From assembly GCA_017413105.1 (NCBI GenBank), contig JAFPVA010000302.1, positions 1-64,000 of the forward strand: a stretch of DNA of 64,000 bases. Reading direction: 5' to 3'. Position numbers and translations under genes: made by a program. Source of the stretch: Butyrivibrio sp. (GTDB taxonomy: Bacteria > Bacillota > Clostridia > Lachnospirales > Lachnospiraceae). Below, piece by piece: positions 1 through 9,242 of the stretch. Positions within the stretch are counted from its first letter, which is position 1. Every line of letters starts with the position of its first letter. The notes below the pieces were generated by a model, which was not told the DNA's origin, did not search any database, and saw only the letters and a program-made list of their open reading frames with translations.

Positions 1-2661
1 ACCGCCTAAGCTTGATCCTCCGGCTCCGCTTCCTGATCCGCTACCGCCTGAACCTGATCCTCCGGCTCCGCTTCCTGATCCGCTACCGCCTGAGCCCGAT
101 CCTCCGGCTCCGCTTCCTGATCCGCTACCGCCTGAGCCCGATCCTCCGGCTCCGCTTCCACCTGATCCGCTACCGCCTGAGCCCGAACCATCTCCGGTTC
201 CTGTTCCACTTCCATCTGCGCCTGAACCTGAACCATCTCCGGTTCCTGTTCCACTTCCATCTGCGCCTGAACCTGAGCCGTCTCCGGTTCCTGCACCTTT
301 TCCATCAAGACCTGTGCCTCCGGCTCCTGTTCCTGTACCGCTTCCATCAAGGCCAGTACCTCCGGCTCCTGCACCGCTTCCATCCAGACCAGTACCTCCG
401 GCTCCTGTTCCTGTACCGCTTCCATCTAGCCCTGTGCCTCCGGCTCCTGTTCCACTTCCATCAAGGCCGGTACCTCCGGTTCCACTTCCTGATCCACTTC
501 CACCGGATTTACCTGAAAGCCCTGCTTTTTCGTTAGCCTCTGCAACGGCGCCACTTATACTGTTTAAGCTGTCCTTTGAGGCTCCGCTGGCCGCAGCTTT
601 TTTTGCCAGAGCGTTAAGAGCATCTGTTGCACCGATACCTGCAAGAGCATCTGCTATTCCGGAAAGGTCAGCATTTGCATCGTCTGCAAGCTTATCCATA
701 GCTTTACCAAGAAGATTTTCCTCCATTGAGCCCTGGTCACCGCCGGCATCGTCGATATCCTTATCCACTGCCGCAATCTGGGCATCAAGGGCAGCGGCTT
801 TTGCAAGATCATTGTTATCCAGTGCACTGTCTCTCTTGGTTATGAGTTCTTCTTTCTTTTCCTTTAGTTTATCAACCTCGGATTTCATGCTGTCATCAGA
901 AGCCTTTATCTTTTTTGCTTCGTCTTTAAGCCAGGCAATATGAGCTTCTACCGAAGCATTCGACATCGGACTGAAATCATCCTTAGGGATGCCGTTTAAA
1001 AGTCCCTCAGTCCAGGTGATCCTCTCATTTACAAAGGCAAGAGCGTTTTCTGACTTCTCTCTCTTTTCCAGAGCCTCGATAATATACTGAAGCGATGATC
1101 TTTCCGCCTCCAGATCAGCCTTCTGATCCTCCAGATTGTTCTTCTTTGCCCCCTCAGACATGAGACTGGCATATTCGGAATTTACTCCTGCTGCTGTCTT
1201 GGCCTGATATCTGGCGCCTGCCTGAGAGATAAGGCTGTTCTTTATTATTGAAAGCTCTCCATCCTTGTCATTTACCTGATTCTTCTGAATACTGGTGGCA
1301 TTCTTTAGCATCGTAACCGGACCGCCAACTGTAGCACCGCTTGTCTGTTCAATGACCTGCTTACTGTAGTCGTAGATTACATGCGATATGAGATCTTCGG
1401 AATCCACAAGGCCCTTGCCCACATAGGTGGTATAACTGGTAGAACAGTTGGATAATGCTGTTCCAATTGCCTCCAGGAGGCTGGTGTCAGGTTTGAAAGC
1501 ATCCTCGTTGACATCCACTGTCTCTTTATCTTTATACTTTTTGTCGTTCTTATTGGCTTCCTTCTTTTTCTCGTCTCTTTTTGCCTCTTCCTCCTGAAGA
1601 ACCGTCCACCAGCCATTCCCCATATTCATAAGACCAAGTCTGGAAAACCAGGTAGTTAACAGTCCCGGAAGAAGGCTGTTTGAATAGTTGAACTTAAGGG
1701 AGTCCTCAAGCTTTCTTGTATAGGAAGGCTGTGAAGAAGCGTTCGGCTCACTGCTGGAATCCTTAAAACTTCCGTTTGGAGTGTAGTAACTTCCTGTTGA
1801 AAGAGTGTACAGCGTATTAAGGAGGTTTCCGTCTATTTCAGCAAGCCGTGACATGATAAGTGCACGTCTGTTGGCATCTACCTTTTCCATAAGGCTATAT
1901 ACAAGGTCCGCCTCATCATCATTTCCTGCAGCCTTTAGAGCTATATAGCTGTCGTTGAGCCTTCTAAGCTGTTCATCATACTTGTTTGTTTCCGAATCTC
2001 TTAGATCCAGTGAAAAGAAGGTGCTAAGAAGCTGGTAGTAATAAACATCGCTTCTAAGGTTTCCGGAATCCTTTGAGCCTCTGTTCTCAAGGAATTGTGC
2101 CTGAGAAATATTCTCCGTTGATGAAGAATAGGTGTACTGAGTCCAGATGGGTTCAAGCTCCGGAAGCTTTGTAAGATCATACGGGTCCGGAATATCAAAA
2201 GGATTAACTGCCGCTAAAGTCTTGGCATCCTTTGTGATACCATCTGAACCGACATAGTAGGTAACAAAAAGAGGATTGATTGTCTCTATTGTTACGGGCT
2301 TGCCCTGGGAAGAAATGCCCTTTACTCCGTTATCAATATCCCCTATTTCAAACCACTGTCCATCTGAGAGCTCAGACTTATAATAAATTTCATTCTGCCC
2401 TGACTGGGATGCGCTGTCCTGAGCCTTGGTATAGAGCTGATCATTTAAGGCATCCTTATGAACAATATAGGTTCCAATGAAAAGAACAGAATTCTCAACT
2501 GTAGCTTTGGAGCTGTACTCCTGGTAGGTAACCGCCTTTGACTCATCAAAAACGGCTTTAGAAGTAATCCTGTCTCCTATCACTACGGCAAGCAGTGAAG
2601 AGACAAGAGCAACTGTAAGCAATATGGATATAGCTTTTTTTACAGCGCCACGATGCTTCAT
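1..2661 (-). CDS. Membrane-anchored coiled-coil protein with Gly/Ser-rich repeat tail (3' end outside window)
   Basis: From the ATG at 2661 the frame stays open for 887 codons to base 1 with no stop, so the C-terminus lies outside the window. Residues about 8-28 form one hydrophobic segment (signal anchor) after a basic start. Residues about 30-560 are a mixed, presumably exported region. About 560-700 is Lys/Glu/Ala-rich and heptad-like, so probably coiled coil. From about residue 715 the sequence becomes almost pure Gly, Ser, Thr, Ala and Asp, built from 42-48 bp repeats (blocks such as GAGGTGLDGSG, then GSGSGGSGSG). The start overlaps the stop of the TolC-like gene by 4 bp (ATGA), which suggests translational coupling. 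I recognise no enzyme domain. The flexible Gly-rich tail could be a linker to a domain beyond the edge or a wall-spanning spacer. Confidence 0.85.
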   Translation of the reverse strand, partial: MKHRGAVKKAISILLTVALVSSLLAVVIGDRITSKAVFDESKAVTYQEYSSKATVENSVLFIGTYIVHKDALNDQLYTKAQDSASQSGQNEIYYKSELSDGQWFEIGDIDNGVKGISSQGKPVTIETINPLFVTYYVGSDGITKDAKTLAAVNPFDIPDPYDLTKLPELEPIWTQYTYSSSTENISQAQFLENRGSKDSGNLRSDVYYYQLLSTFFSLDLRDSETNKYDEQLRRLNDSYIALKAAGNDDEADLVYSLMEKVDANRRALIMSRLAEIDGNLLNTLYTLSTGSYYTPNGSFKDSSSEPNASSQPSYTRKLEDSLKFNYSNSLLPGLLTTWFSRLGLMNMGNGWWTVLQEEEAKRDEKKKEANKNDKKYKDKETVDVNEDAFKPDTSLLEAIGTALSNCSTSYTTYVGKGLVDSEDLISHVIYDYSKQVIEQTSGATVGGPVTMLKNATSIQKNQVNDKDGELSIIKNSLISQAGARYQAKTAAGVNSEYASLMSEGAKKNNLEDQKADLEAERSSLQYIIEALEKREKSENALAFVNERITWTEGLLNGIPKDDFSPMSNASVEAHIAWLKDEAKKIKASDDSMKSEVDKLKEKKEELITKRDSALDNNDLAKAAALDAQIAAVDKDIDDAGGDQGSMEENLLGKAMDKLADDANADLSGIADALAGIGATDALNALAKKAAASGASKDSLNSISGAVAEANEKAGLSGKSGGSGSGSGTGGTGLDGSGTGAGGTGLDGSGTGTGAGGTGLDGSGAGAGGTGLDGSGTGTGAGGTGLDGKGAGTGDGSGSGADGSGTGTGDGSGSGADGSGTGTGDGSGSGGSGSGGSGAGGSGSGGSGSGSGAGGSGSGGSGSGSGAGGSGSGGSGSGSGAGGSSLGG

Positions 2662-4712
2662 GAATTATCCTCTCGTGTAACTACTCCGGTTGTTTCGATA
2701 AGTCTTCCCTTATCAATAAGCTTTTCGCCCTCTCCGTAGAATTCAACCTTAAGTTCAGATAAAGACTGAACTAAAACTGAAATGTACTTAAGAGGCTTAT
2801 CGATTTCGATCGGCTTATCGCTTCCAATTGGTTTATCGTCCTCAGTCAAAACCTTAAAACTCTTTATCTTCTCGTCCTTCATGGTAAACTTAAGTTCAAC
2901 CATTCCTGTGGTCTCATTATTAACGACCTCATAGGTTCCGATCTCTGCCACTTCCTGTTTCTTGATCTCAAACCCTGTTGTGATCTTAAGTTCCCCTGAT
3001 TCAACAGAAGGATCTATCACCACGTCATCGATAAATTTATCGCCATTGTAAAACCTTATCTTGGCTTCATCTATTCCATCCTTTATGACCACCAGATGCC
3101 TTAATTTTTTCCCGATAGGTGTTCTGCTGCCTACCTGGATATTGTCAATCCACAGTTCGTAATCGGTAAGCTCGATTTCAAAGTCATCAGGGATATTGAT
3201 AGACAATTCAAATTCCTGATTCTGTATGATAGAAGCAAGAGTGTAAAAAGCTCCCTTAGCCACTGACTTTTCTACGTAACTCTGACCTACTACTGCAGTC
3301 TGAAGATCCGCATCCGTCCCTGATAAAAATGCACTTACTCCACCGCAGGTCAATCTGTCGAAGGAATAAAGGGTTGTTGAATAGAGCTTCATTGTATCCA
3401 GCATGCTGTTCTGCAGTTCTTCGTAGCTCTCAAGCTCTGACTGGTATTCATCAAAGGTAAGCATTCCAAGTTTGTTTAGATACTCATCCTTTTTCAGCTG
3501 TTGTCCTGCTGCTTCCACATCCTTTATGCACTGCTTGTAGGAATTCTTTATGGATATGTAATTGTTATAGGTATCCGTAACTGTCTGATCCAGCTCTTTT
3601 CTCGCTGATTCCTTGTCTTTTACCGCACTGCTATAATCAAGTACATTCGAGTAAAGAGCGTAAGGATCATCCTCTATGTATCTTGTTCCATCCATGTCAC
3701 CCTTAAACCATAATCTCGGGATCCTGACGAAAACAATTCGCTTTTTGCCGCCCCAGTAACTGTCTATCTTCTGCAAAAATGCGTTGTACATAGACTTGAA
3801 GGCTTTCTTATTCACCGCCTGTTTGTTAAGGGCTGCATTTACATAGGAGGAAATAAGGTTGTAATCACCACCGTATTTATTCTTCATAAGAGTTGAATTG
3901 GTGGTAAGCTCAGCTCTTGCTGTTGTCTCTGCTATGCAGGCTTCGTAATACGCTTCATCCCTGTCTTCTGTATACTGTATGAGGGCAGCCAGCTGATCTC
4001 TTTTTATATCAGCTTCCACAAAAGGCTTTTCAAACTTATAACCGGAAGTTACATCCATTCCGATCATTCCGGACAGCTTCTGAAGATTATTTGAAAGAGT
4101 TGATTTGTCTGTAGACAGCTTTGTCGTGAGGGATTCCACCCTCTTTTGAAGTTTATCTATATCTGACTGATTTGCCTGTCCAAGTTTAAGTCTTGCCTGA
4201 TTCTTTTTTAGTCCGTCTTTAGCAGATTCCAGTCTCTTTTCCGTAAAAGCTATACCCTCCTGCAGGACCACAATCTCAACGTAAAGATTGTTGAGCTTTT
4301 CAGAAACCGCATATTTCTTGTCCTGAAGGTTATGTTCTGCAACCTTTATGTCATACTGGAGTGCCACCGGCTTAAACTCGAACTCTGAAGCCTGGGCAAA
4401 ATTAGGTGAAGTAGGGAACTTAAAGCTTAAAAGCGGTGACCATCTGAACTGTCGCATGTTCTGCTGTTTTACCTTAAGGGCCTTTACCGCACTGTTATAC
4501 TTAGCCTTTTTTGCCTCGATGGCATCCTCTGCGCTCTCCACAGCATCAGAATTGACGATTGCAAGCTTTCTGGCAGCTTTAAGCGTAAGGGTCTTGCCTC
4601 CGGCCTCTACCTGAGTCTTTGGAAGAGTGGAAAAAGAGCATGCAAGTAAAATACAGGCCATCACAGCCGCAATATGAACTTTTTTCCTCTTACATCGCAT
4701 CCTCATCGGCAT
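2658..4712 (-). CDS. Secreted TolC-like (outer-membrane-efflux-fold) helical protein
   Basis: 684 residues with a basic N-terminus and a signal peptide (hydrophobic residues about 13-27). Residues about 40-470 carry the alternating long-helix pattern of TolC/OEP proteins. Around residues 165-215 there is a segment with the family's L..G..s..d...a spacing (KLGQANQSDIDKLQKRV) that ends near KLSGMIG. The C-terminal 200 residues look like beta-rich domains. In diderm bacteria TolC-fold proteins form an exit duct across periplasm and outer membrane; a Firmicute has no outer membrane, so here the helical barrel might span the cell wall. The start is uncertain: ATGs at 4712, 4706 and 4700 are all in frame and overlap the end of the MORN gene, and none has a clear Shine-Dalgarno. 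It is translationally coupled to the next gene. Confidence 0.75.
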   Translation of the reverse strand: MPMRMRCKRKKVHIAAVMACILLACSFSTLPKTQVEAGGKTLTLKAARKLAIVNSDAVESAEDAIEAKKAKYNSAVKALKVKQQNMRQFRWSPLLSFKFPTSPNFAQASEFEFKPVALQYDIKVAEHNLQDKKYAVSEKLNNLYVEIVVLQEGIAFTEKRLESAKDGLKKNQARLKLGQANQSDIDKLQKRVESLTTKLSTDKSTLSNNLQKLSGMIGMDVTSGYKFEKPFVEADIKRDQLAALIQYTEDRDEAYYEACIAETTARAELTTNSTLMKNKYGGDYNLISSYVNAALNKQAVNKKAFKSMYNAFLQKIDSYWGGKKRIVFVRIPRLWFKGDMDGTRYIEDDPYALYSNVLDYSSAVKDKESARKELDQTVTDTYNNYISIKNSYKQCIKDVEAAGQQLKKDEYLNKLGMLTFDEYQSELESYEELQNSMLDTMKLYSTTLYSFDRLTCGGVSAFLSGTDADLQTAVVGQSYVEKSVAKGAFYTLASIIQNQEFELSINIPDDFEIELTDYELWIDNIQVGSRTPIGKKLRHLVVIKDGIDEAKIRFYNGDKFIDDVVIDPSVESGELKITTGFEIKKQEVAEIGTYEVVNNETTGMVELKFTMKDEKIKSFKVLTEDDKPIGSDKPIEIDKPLKYISVLVQSLSELKVEFYGEGEKLIDKGRLIETTGVVTREDNS

Positions 4713-5925
4713 TCATCAAATAGTAAAAATCGAAATACTCCGATTTTTCCTTGCAAACAAAGGAATAGGTTACTTCACCTCTCTTGAAGGTGTATATATA
4801 AACGCTGTAGGCTCTGTCGAAGTTCTCCACTTCCGCAACATCGGAAAATGCCATGGTGACATCCATCTGCACAGGACCCTGAAAAACAGTTTTTCTCTTG
4901 GAAAGTTCGTTTATTGCCACTGCCTCCGGAAGAACGATGGCTGAATTGCCCTCATAAATAGGATCTCCCAAAGCTTCTTTTAAGGCAGTGATGGTATCAA
5001 CAGATTCATTTCCATAAGCGAAATAGTTCTGCAGTACATAAACGCTATCTACCTTTGCGCCATCATCAAGGGCATCCTCATCGCTGACTCCCCTGTATAT
5101 AGCCCCGATATCCTCCATGAGAACAACATTCTCATCTGAAGTAAGATAGAGCTTACTGTGACCCTTATAGCATTCATTTACTTCCTGGGCACTTTTCCCC
5201 AAAAGCTCGCTGTATACGATATTGTCAGCAGAAAAAGTACCTATATAGATCTCGTTTTCGCCTACGTCATACAGGACTCCTTGACCATTCTTCTTTCCTT
5301 CCAGGAACTCTCCCATATACTCTTTTGTTCCGTTCTCTCTGTAGAGGGTACCGTTTCCTTCATAGAGGTTGTCGTGGAAGTTTCCTGAATAATGAAGACT
5401 TCCGTTGGCATAACTCTCTTTTCCCATACCCTCGTATTTGTTTTGTACAAAAAGACCTGTATAAACCACGTTTCCAGCCGGGTTATAAAGAATTCCTTCC
5501 CCGTTGGCATAGCCACCCTGGACATATCCGTCATAGGCAAGATATCCTGATTTACCGTTTATACGAACCCGTCCTTTGGCTGTGCGGAGCCTTATTGAGT
5601 TGTACTTGTAGGTCTTGATTCCGTTTTCTGAAAACTTTTTAAACATGGATGACTCTGTGGAAATATACCAGAGGCTCAATACTCCCAGTATGATAACTGC
5701 GGCGTACAAAAGCCTTTTCGACAGCATGAATCTGCCGATGGTATAGTAGTCGTCCCTGTTTCTGGGCTTAATACCAAGAAGGTTTGTAAAGAAATCCCTT
5801 ATCTTAATGACAATCTTTGTCTTGATAAAGCCCCAACTGGTGTAGAGCCTTAACTTTGTAATAAAGCCTGTCATCTTGGACTTTACGGTCTGTATTAAGA
5901 TGCTGAGAAGTTCGTTTCCGCCCAT
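4690..5925 (-). CDS. Membrane-anchored MORN-repeat protein
   Basis: 411 residues. The first 75 are basic and cytoplasmic-looking, followed by one transmembrane segment at about 73-90 (LLYAAVIILGVLSLWYIS). Residues about 120-235 contain consecutive MORN-type repeats of the form Y.G.f..g...G.G.ly..nG. The remaining 170 residues show no family I recognise. MORN repeats form elongated beta sheets that bind lipids or proteins, so an external scaffolding role is inferred. A GAGG Shine-Dalgarno lies about 10 nt upstream of the ATG. The gene follows the pseudo-cyclase gene by 17 bp and overlaps the TolC-like gene, so it belongs to the left-edge operon. Confidence 0.8.
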   Translation of the reverse strand: MGGNELLSILIQTVKSKMTGFITKLRLYTSWGFIKTKIVIKIRDFFTNLLGIKPRNRDDYYTIGRFMLSKRLLYAAVIILGVLSLWYISTESSMFKKFSENGIKTYKYNSIRLRTAKGRVRINGKSGYLAYDGYVQGGYANGEGILYNPAGNVVYTGLFVQNKYEGMGKESYANGSLHYSGNFHDNLYEGNGTLYRENGTKEYMGEFLEGKKNGQGVLYDVGENEIYIGTFSADNIVYSELLGKSAQEVNECYKGHSKLYLTSDENVVLMEDIGAIYRGVSDEDALDDGAKVDSVYVLQNYFAYGNESVDTITALKEALGDPIYEGNSAIVLPEAVAINELSKRKTVFQGPVQMDVTMAFSDVAEVENFDRAYSVYIYTFKRGEVTYSFVCKEKSEYFDFYYLMNADEDAM

Positions 5926-5942
5926 CTACTAAAGTCCTCTAA

Positions 5943-8366
5943 TCATACGTGAAGATTCATGTAATCCTCATCATTTGCAAATTCGTTAAGGTAACGGTCA
6001 CTTTCAAATACATACCACTTGACCAGCTTGTCATCCGGAGCATCCTTCAGGATCTCAGAAAAACTGGTCCTGGAAAGATAAAAGTCTTTCTCATAGTACT
6101 GATTGAGCGCATCCCTGAATTTCTTCATGGTAGCTATCTTCTGTTTCCTGATAGCTACAGGGCAGGCATCAAGGATTTCGTAGAGCTTTATCTTCTGTCC
6201 GTTTTTCTTTTGCCCCATATAGCCAATGAAACGGGTTGGTCCTGTTATCTTTTCCCTTGTCATTATTTCTTCTGTAATGACAAGACCAAGATTGAGGCTG
6301 GTAATCAGCTGTGAAATCTGCTCTGCCAGAACCTTATTATCGGAGTAGAGATATGTGGAAGCTTCATCGTCTGTTCCGATGATTCCAAACTGGCACTCAT
6401 CATGATAAAGAACAGTAGAAAAGTTGATTGCATCTCTGCTCTTCTGATTGTTGTTGAACATCTGGGTAAAGAAATCCACCGTTCCTATCTCATTGTCGAG
6501 GAACATAAGCTGGATCCTGGTCATATCCGGAGCTTTGCCCACCAGAATGATACCGTGTTCTTTGTGGTACAGTCCTATATCTGCAATAACACTGTTCAGT
6601 TTTGCAATATCTCCTGTGTTATTGGAGTTGATACCAAGCATTGCTATTGTTCCGCTTGTCTCAACATTCTCTCCGTTTTTAACTTCGACTATAGAATTCC
6701 TGGAAAGAACCTTTTCAATATTCTTGGGTGCAAATCTGTAGTAGGCTTCCAGAATACGAAGTTTGCTGTACTGCAGCTCTTCTACCCTCTTATTTAGCTC
6801 GATGATAGAATCCCACATTTCCTTGAGGTCTCTACTTATAACAGTAGGTCTGTTGTTTATTTTTCTGCCAAGAGCTGTGTCTGAAAGAGCCCTTTCCAGC
6901 TGCATGAAATCTCTTGTCTGAAGGTACCAGACCAGCATTACAATGGCACTTCCGACTGCAAAAAACAGAATGAACAATACCAGCAGTCCTCTGTTATCTA
7001 CCCACACATTCGCATCAAGAGTGGTATCATTTATAAGACCAATCATCGAATAGTTGGTAGCTCCGATTCCTTCTGCCACAGCCACCACTCTGTAGGTCTG
7101 TCCCTCAAGGACAATGTCCTGAGTTGCAAATCTGTAACCGCGATAGATAAGGTAATCCAGGTTCTTGCACTCATCACCGTAAATACTGGTGAGCTTTTCA
7201 AGATTTCTTCCGCTGGCGCTGGCTACAACAACGCCATCCGCAAGGCGTTCATACATAACGTCGTAAAAGATGTCACTGTTTCCGTCTCTTCTTATGAAAT
7301 CCACCATACGTCTTTTAATGTTCTGATAGATCTCTGTATCGTAAAAATCCGGCTCTCCAAAGGTGCTCACATTTCTTATGTCAGTTTCATCAGAAAGAGC
7401 CAGCATAGATATAACCGCAAATCTTGAATGCTCTGTCTTTCTTGCCTGCAGCCACTGACTCATGACTGCGGCTATTCCGATTGCTGTGATAAGTGCCAGA
7501 ACAACTTCCACAACCACAACCAGATAAAACATTCTGTTTCTGCCACTAAGAAGCCTTATCAGGATTGACAGAACCACCAGCCAGATAAGAAGACTTGCAA
7601 TGTACCAGATCACATATCTTGAATAAAGCGAGAAGAACTGTCCGATGGTAAGCCTCATGTTCTCTACTGCTTTTTCAACATTTTCGTCGACAGCAAAAAC
7701 TCCGTCCGGAGCATCCTTGTCAGTTCTTATCTGAAGCTGACCGTAGTCATATTCAGCTTCAACATAGAACCGTCCCTCTTCGCATTTTTTACTGCGTACA
7801 CTGTCTACCCTTACTTCTTCTCCGCTTAACTTATCAATTTCTTTTAATGCTGTAGGACTTATGCAGTAAACCCTCACATAAGAACCGTCCTTTTTCAGCA
7901 TCGTGAGAAATAGTCCGGTGGATTCTGCAGAAAAACCTGAAAGAACCTCCTCATCGTTTATTACAAATTTCTCGGTCTCAAGCTTTACATTGAACTTTCT
8001 GTCCATGGAAACAATCTTGTAGGCCTTGCTGGAGGTAATTCCATCCTCAGTTTCTTTTTCAATAAAAGATGTGATGACAACATAAATATTTTCGCCATTG
8101 GTAGAAATGCCTGATATAGCAGAGTTTCCATAGGGTGCTGTGGAGAATATCCTGCTGACATTTCCCTTATAGGTAAGGTCAAATAAAAGTCCCTTGCCTT
8201 TCATATTCTGGGAAAAATAAATGTGCCCATCACTCTCCCTGCAGTTTGAAAAAGCGGTATAGACAATAGTGACGTTCTGCTTTTCCACAATAGAAGCAAA
8301 GATAAAAACCGAAATGGTAACACTTAGAATATATATAATTATGATGAATCTTTTTCTAAGGCTCAT
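5943..8366 (-). CDS. Multi-TM sensor protein with degenerate class III nucleotidyl cyclase domain
   Basis: 807 residues. TM1 is at about 7-29, then an exported region to about 240, two TMs near 245-275 and 282-310, a second exported loop to about 455, a TM at about 458-480, and a HAMP-like linker. Residues about 545-735 resemble the class III adenylate/guanylate cyclase domain: RFAPKNIEKVL resembles the usual pre-catalytic start, and GIIGTDDE...SDNKVLAEQI mirrors the family's GTIGE...SDxVNLAxR block. Both metal-binding Asp sites appear lost (IAMLGIN replaces FSDIR, and GKAPDMTRI stands where GDAIMA-type residues belong). It is therefore probably a ligand- or partner-binding pseudo-cyclase. 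The ATG has a GGAAGGA site 5 nt upstream. It is the third gene of the left-edge operon. Confidence 0.75.
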   Translation of the reverse strand: MSLRKRFIIIIYILSVTISVFIFASIVEKQNVTIVYTAFSNCRESDGHIYFSQNMKGKGLLFDLTYKGNVSRIFSTAPYGNSAISGISTNGENIYVVITSFIEKETEDGITSSKAYKIVSMDRKFNVKLETEKFVINDEEVLSGFSAESTGLFLTMLKKDGSYVRVYCISPTALKEIDKLSGEEVRVDSVRSKKCEEGRFYVEAEYDYGQLQIRTDKDAPDGVFAVDENVEKAVENMRLTIGQFFSLYSRYVIWYIASLLIWLVVLSILIRLLSGRNRMFYLVVVVEVVLALITAIGIAAVMSQWLQARKTEHSRFAVISMLALSDETDIRNVSTFGEPDFYDTEIYQNIKRRMVDFIRRDGNSDIFYDVMYERLADGVVVASASGRNLEKLTSIYGDECKNLDYLIYRGYRFATQDIVLEGQTYRVVAVAEGIGATNYSMIGLINDTTLDANVWVDNRGLLVLFILFFAVGSAIVMLVWYLQTRDFMQLERALSDTALGRKINNRPTVISRDLKEMWDSIIELNKRVEELQYSKLRILEAYYRFAPKNIEKVLSRNSIVEVKNGENVETSGTIAMLGINSNNTGDIAKLNSVIADIGLYHKEHGIILVGKAPDMTRIQLMFLDNEIGTVDFFTQMFNNNQKSRDAINFSTVLYHDECQFGIIGTDDEASTYLYSDNKVLAEQISQLITSLNLGLVITEEIMTREKITGPTRFIGYMGQKKNGQKIKLYEILDACPVAIRKQKIATMKKFRDALNQYYEKDFYLSRTSFSEILKDAPDDKLVKWYVFESDRYLNEFANDEDYMNLHV

Positions 8367-8383
8367 GTTTTCCTTCCATTTAG

Positions 8384-9229
8384 CTACTGGAGCAGGCTTT
8401 CGTTTCCGATTTTCTTAAAGGTGTTAAAGAACAGTCTTAGCCAGGAGTTGCCTCCTAAAAATACCTGCGAAATGATCATACTAAGCGCGACTATCGCAAG
8501 AATAATGCTTATCCAGAATAAAACTCCGATGATCACATCCTGATGTCTCTTTATCCATAGCTTGATGATAACAAAGGGCGTTAGCTTTTTCTTGGTTACT
8601 GCTGCAATGGTGATATCTCTGTAAAGGTCAGTGAATCTGTCGTAGCTGCCATTGGAAACTTTTTTATCCAAAAGGTAGTAACTGGTGGCCTTCTGCCCCG
8701 ACTTCGGCTTTAAAAGTTCCAGTATGATAGCCGCACATTCACCGGTGCAATCACTCTCATTTTTGGTATCATCCAGCCTTGAAAGATCCATTTCATAGCT
8801 AAGGAATACCGACCTGTCGCTGGCAAGATTCAGCTGAGAGCTGGTAAGCAGCAGATATAAAATTGGATAGGGAAGATCTGATGTAATGCAGGCAAGGACG
8901 GTACTTATACAGACATCCTCGCACTGGGCAAGCGTTAGAGACTCCCCTTCATAAAATTGCAGTAGCGGTCTTTCTCTGTGATACGGAAAAACCAGTGCAT
9001 GTCCATCACCCACTGAAAAGTCATCGATAAGGACTCCCTCCCCTTTTCTGTCGGAGAGTTTAAAGAGAGCAAGTATCTTTCGAACTACTTCGTGCTGATG
9101 AATAATTATCACTGTATAGAGAGTTCCTCCGGATGAAGCCAAATCCCTGCAGATGTAGCAGTCATTGACTTCTCCGAGGCTTTTCGTCGTCACCGTAAGA
9201 AGCCGCATTCTCCCGGAATCATAGATCAT
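8384..9229 (-). CDS. Unknown cytoplasmic protein with C-terminal membrane anchor
   Basis: 281 residues. About 230 soluble residues are followed by one strong hydrophobic segment at about 235-260 (VIIGVLFWISIILAIVALSM) and a short amphipathic tail. The soluble part has no motif I can name with confidence. Its middle third (an acidic DDFS stretch, a Leu-rich run, then SVFLSYEMDLSRL) is faintly reminiscent of a kinase C-lobe without catalytic residues, as in pseudokinases of secretion systems, but this is speculation. An AGAGGGA site precedes the ATG. It sits 13 bp after the CIS-like gene and 17 bp before the pseudo-cyclase gene, so it is co-transcribed with them. Confidence 0.7.
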   Translation of the reverse strand: MIYDSGRMRLLTVTTKSLGEVNDCYICRDLASSGGTLYTVIIIHQHEVVRKILALFKLSDRKGEGVLIDDFSVGDGHALVFPYHRERPLLQFYEGESLTLAQCEDVCISTVLACITSDLPYPILYLLLTSSQLNLASDRSVFLSYEMDLSRLDDTKNESDCTGECAAIILELLKPKSGQKATSYYLLDKKVSNGSYDRFTDLYRDITIAAVTKKKLTPFVIIKLWIKRHQDVIIGVLFWISIILAIVALSMIISQVFLGGNSWLRLFFNTFKKIGNESLLQ

Positions 9230-9242
9230 TCTTTGTCCCTCT

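Noticed and set aside
6..943. Long open frames on both strands (Glu/Gln-rich and Arg/Leu-rich)
   Set aside because: They are frame-shifted readings of the in-phase Gly/Ser repeat of the large minus-strand gene, which stays open for 887 codons and has a proper N-terminus.
2658..4712. Idea that the TolC-like protein proves a diderm host
   Set aside because: No outer-membrane genes (BamA, Lpt, Lol) are present and the rest of the gene content is typical of monoderm Firmicutes.
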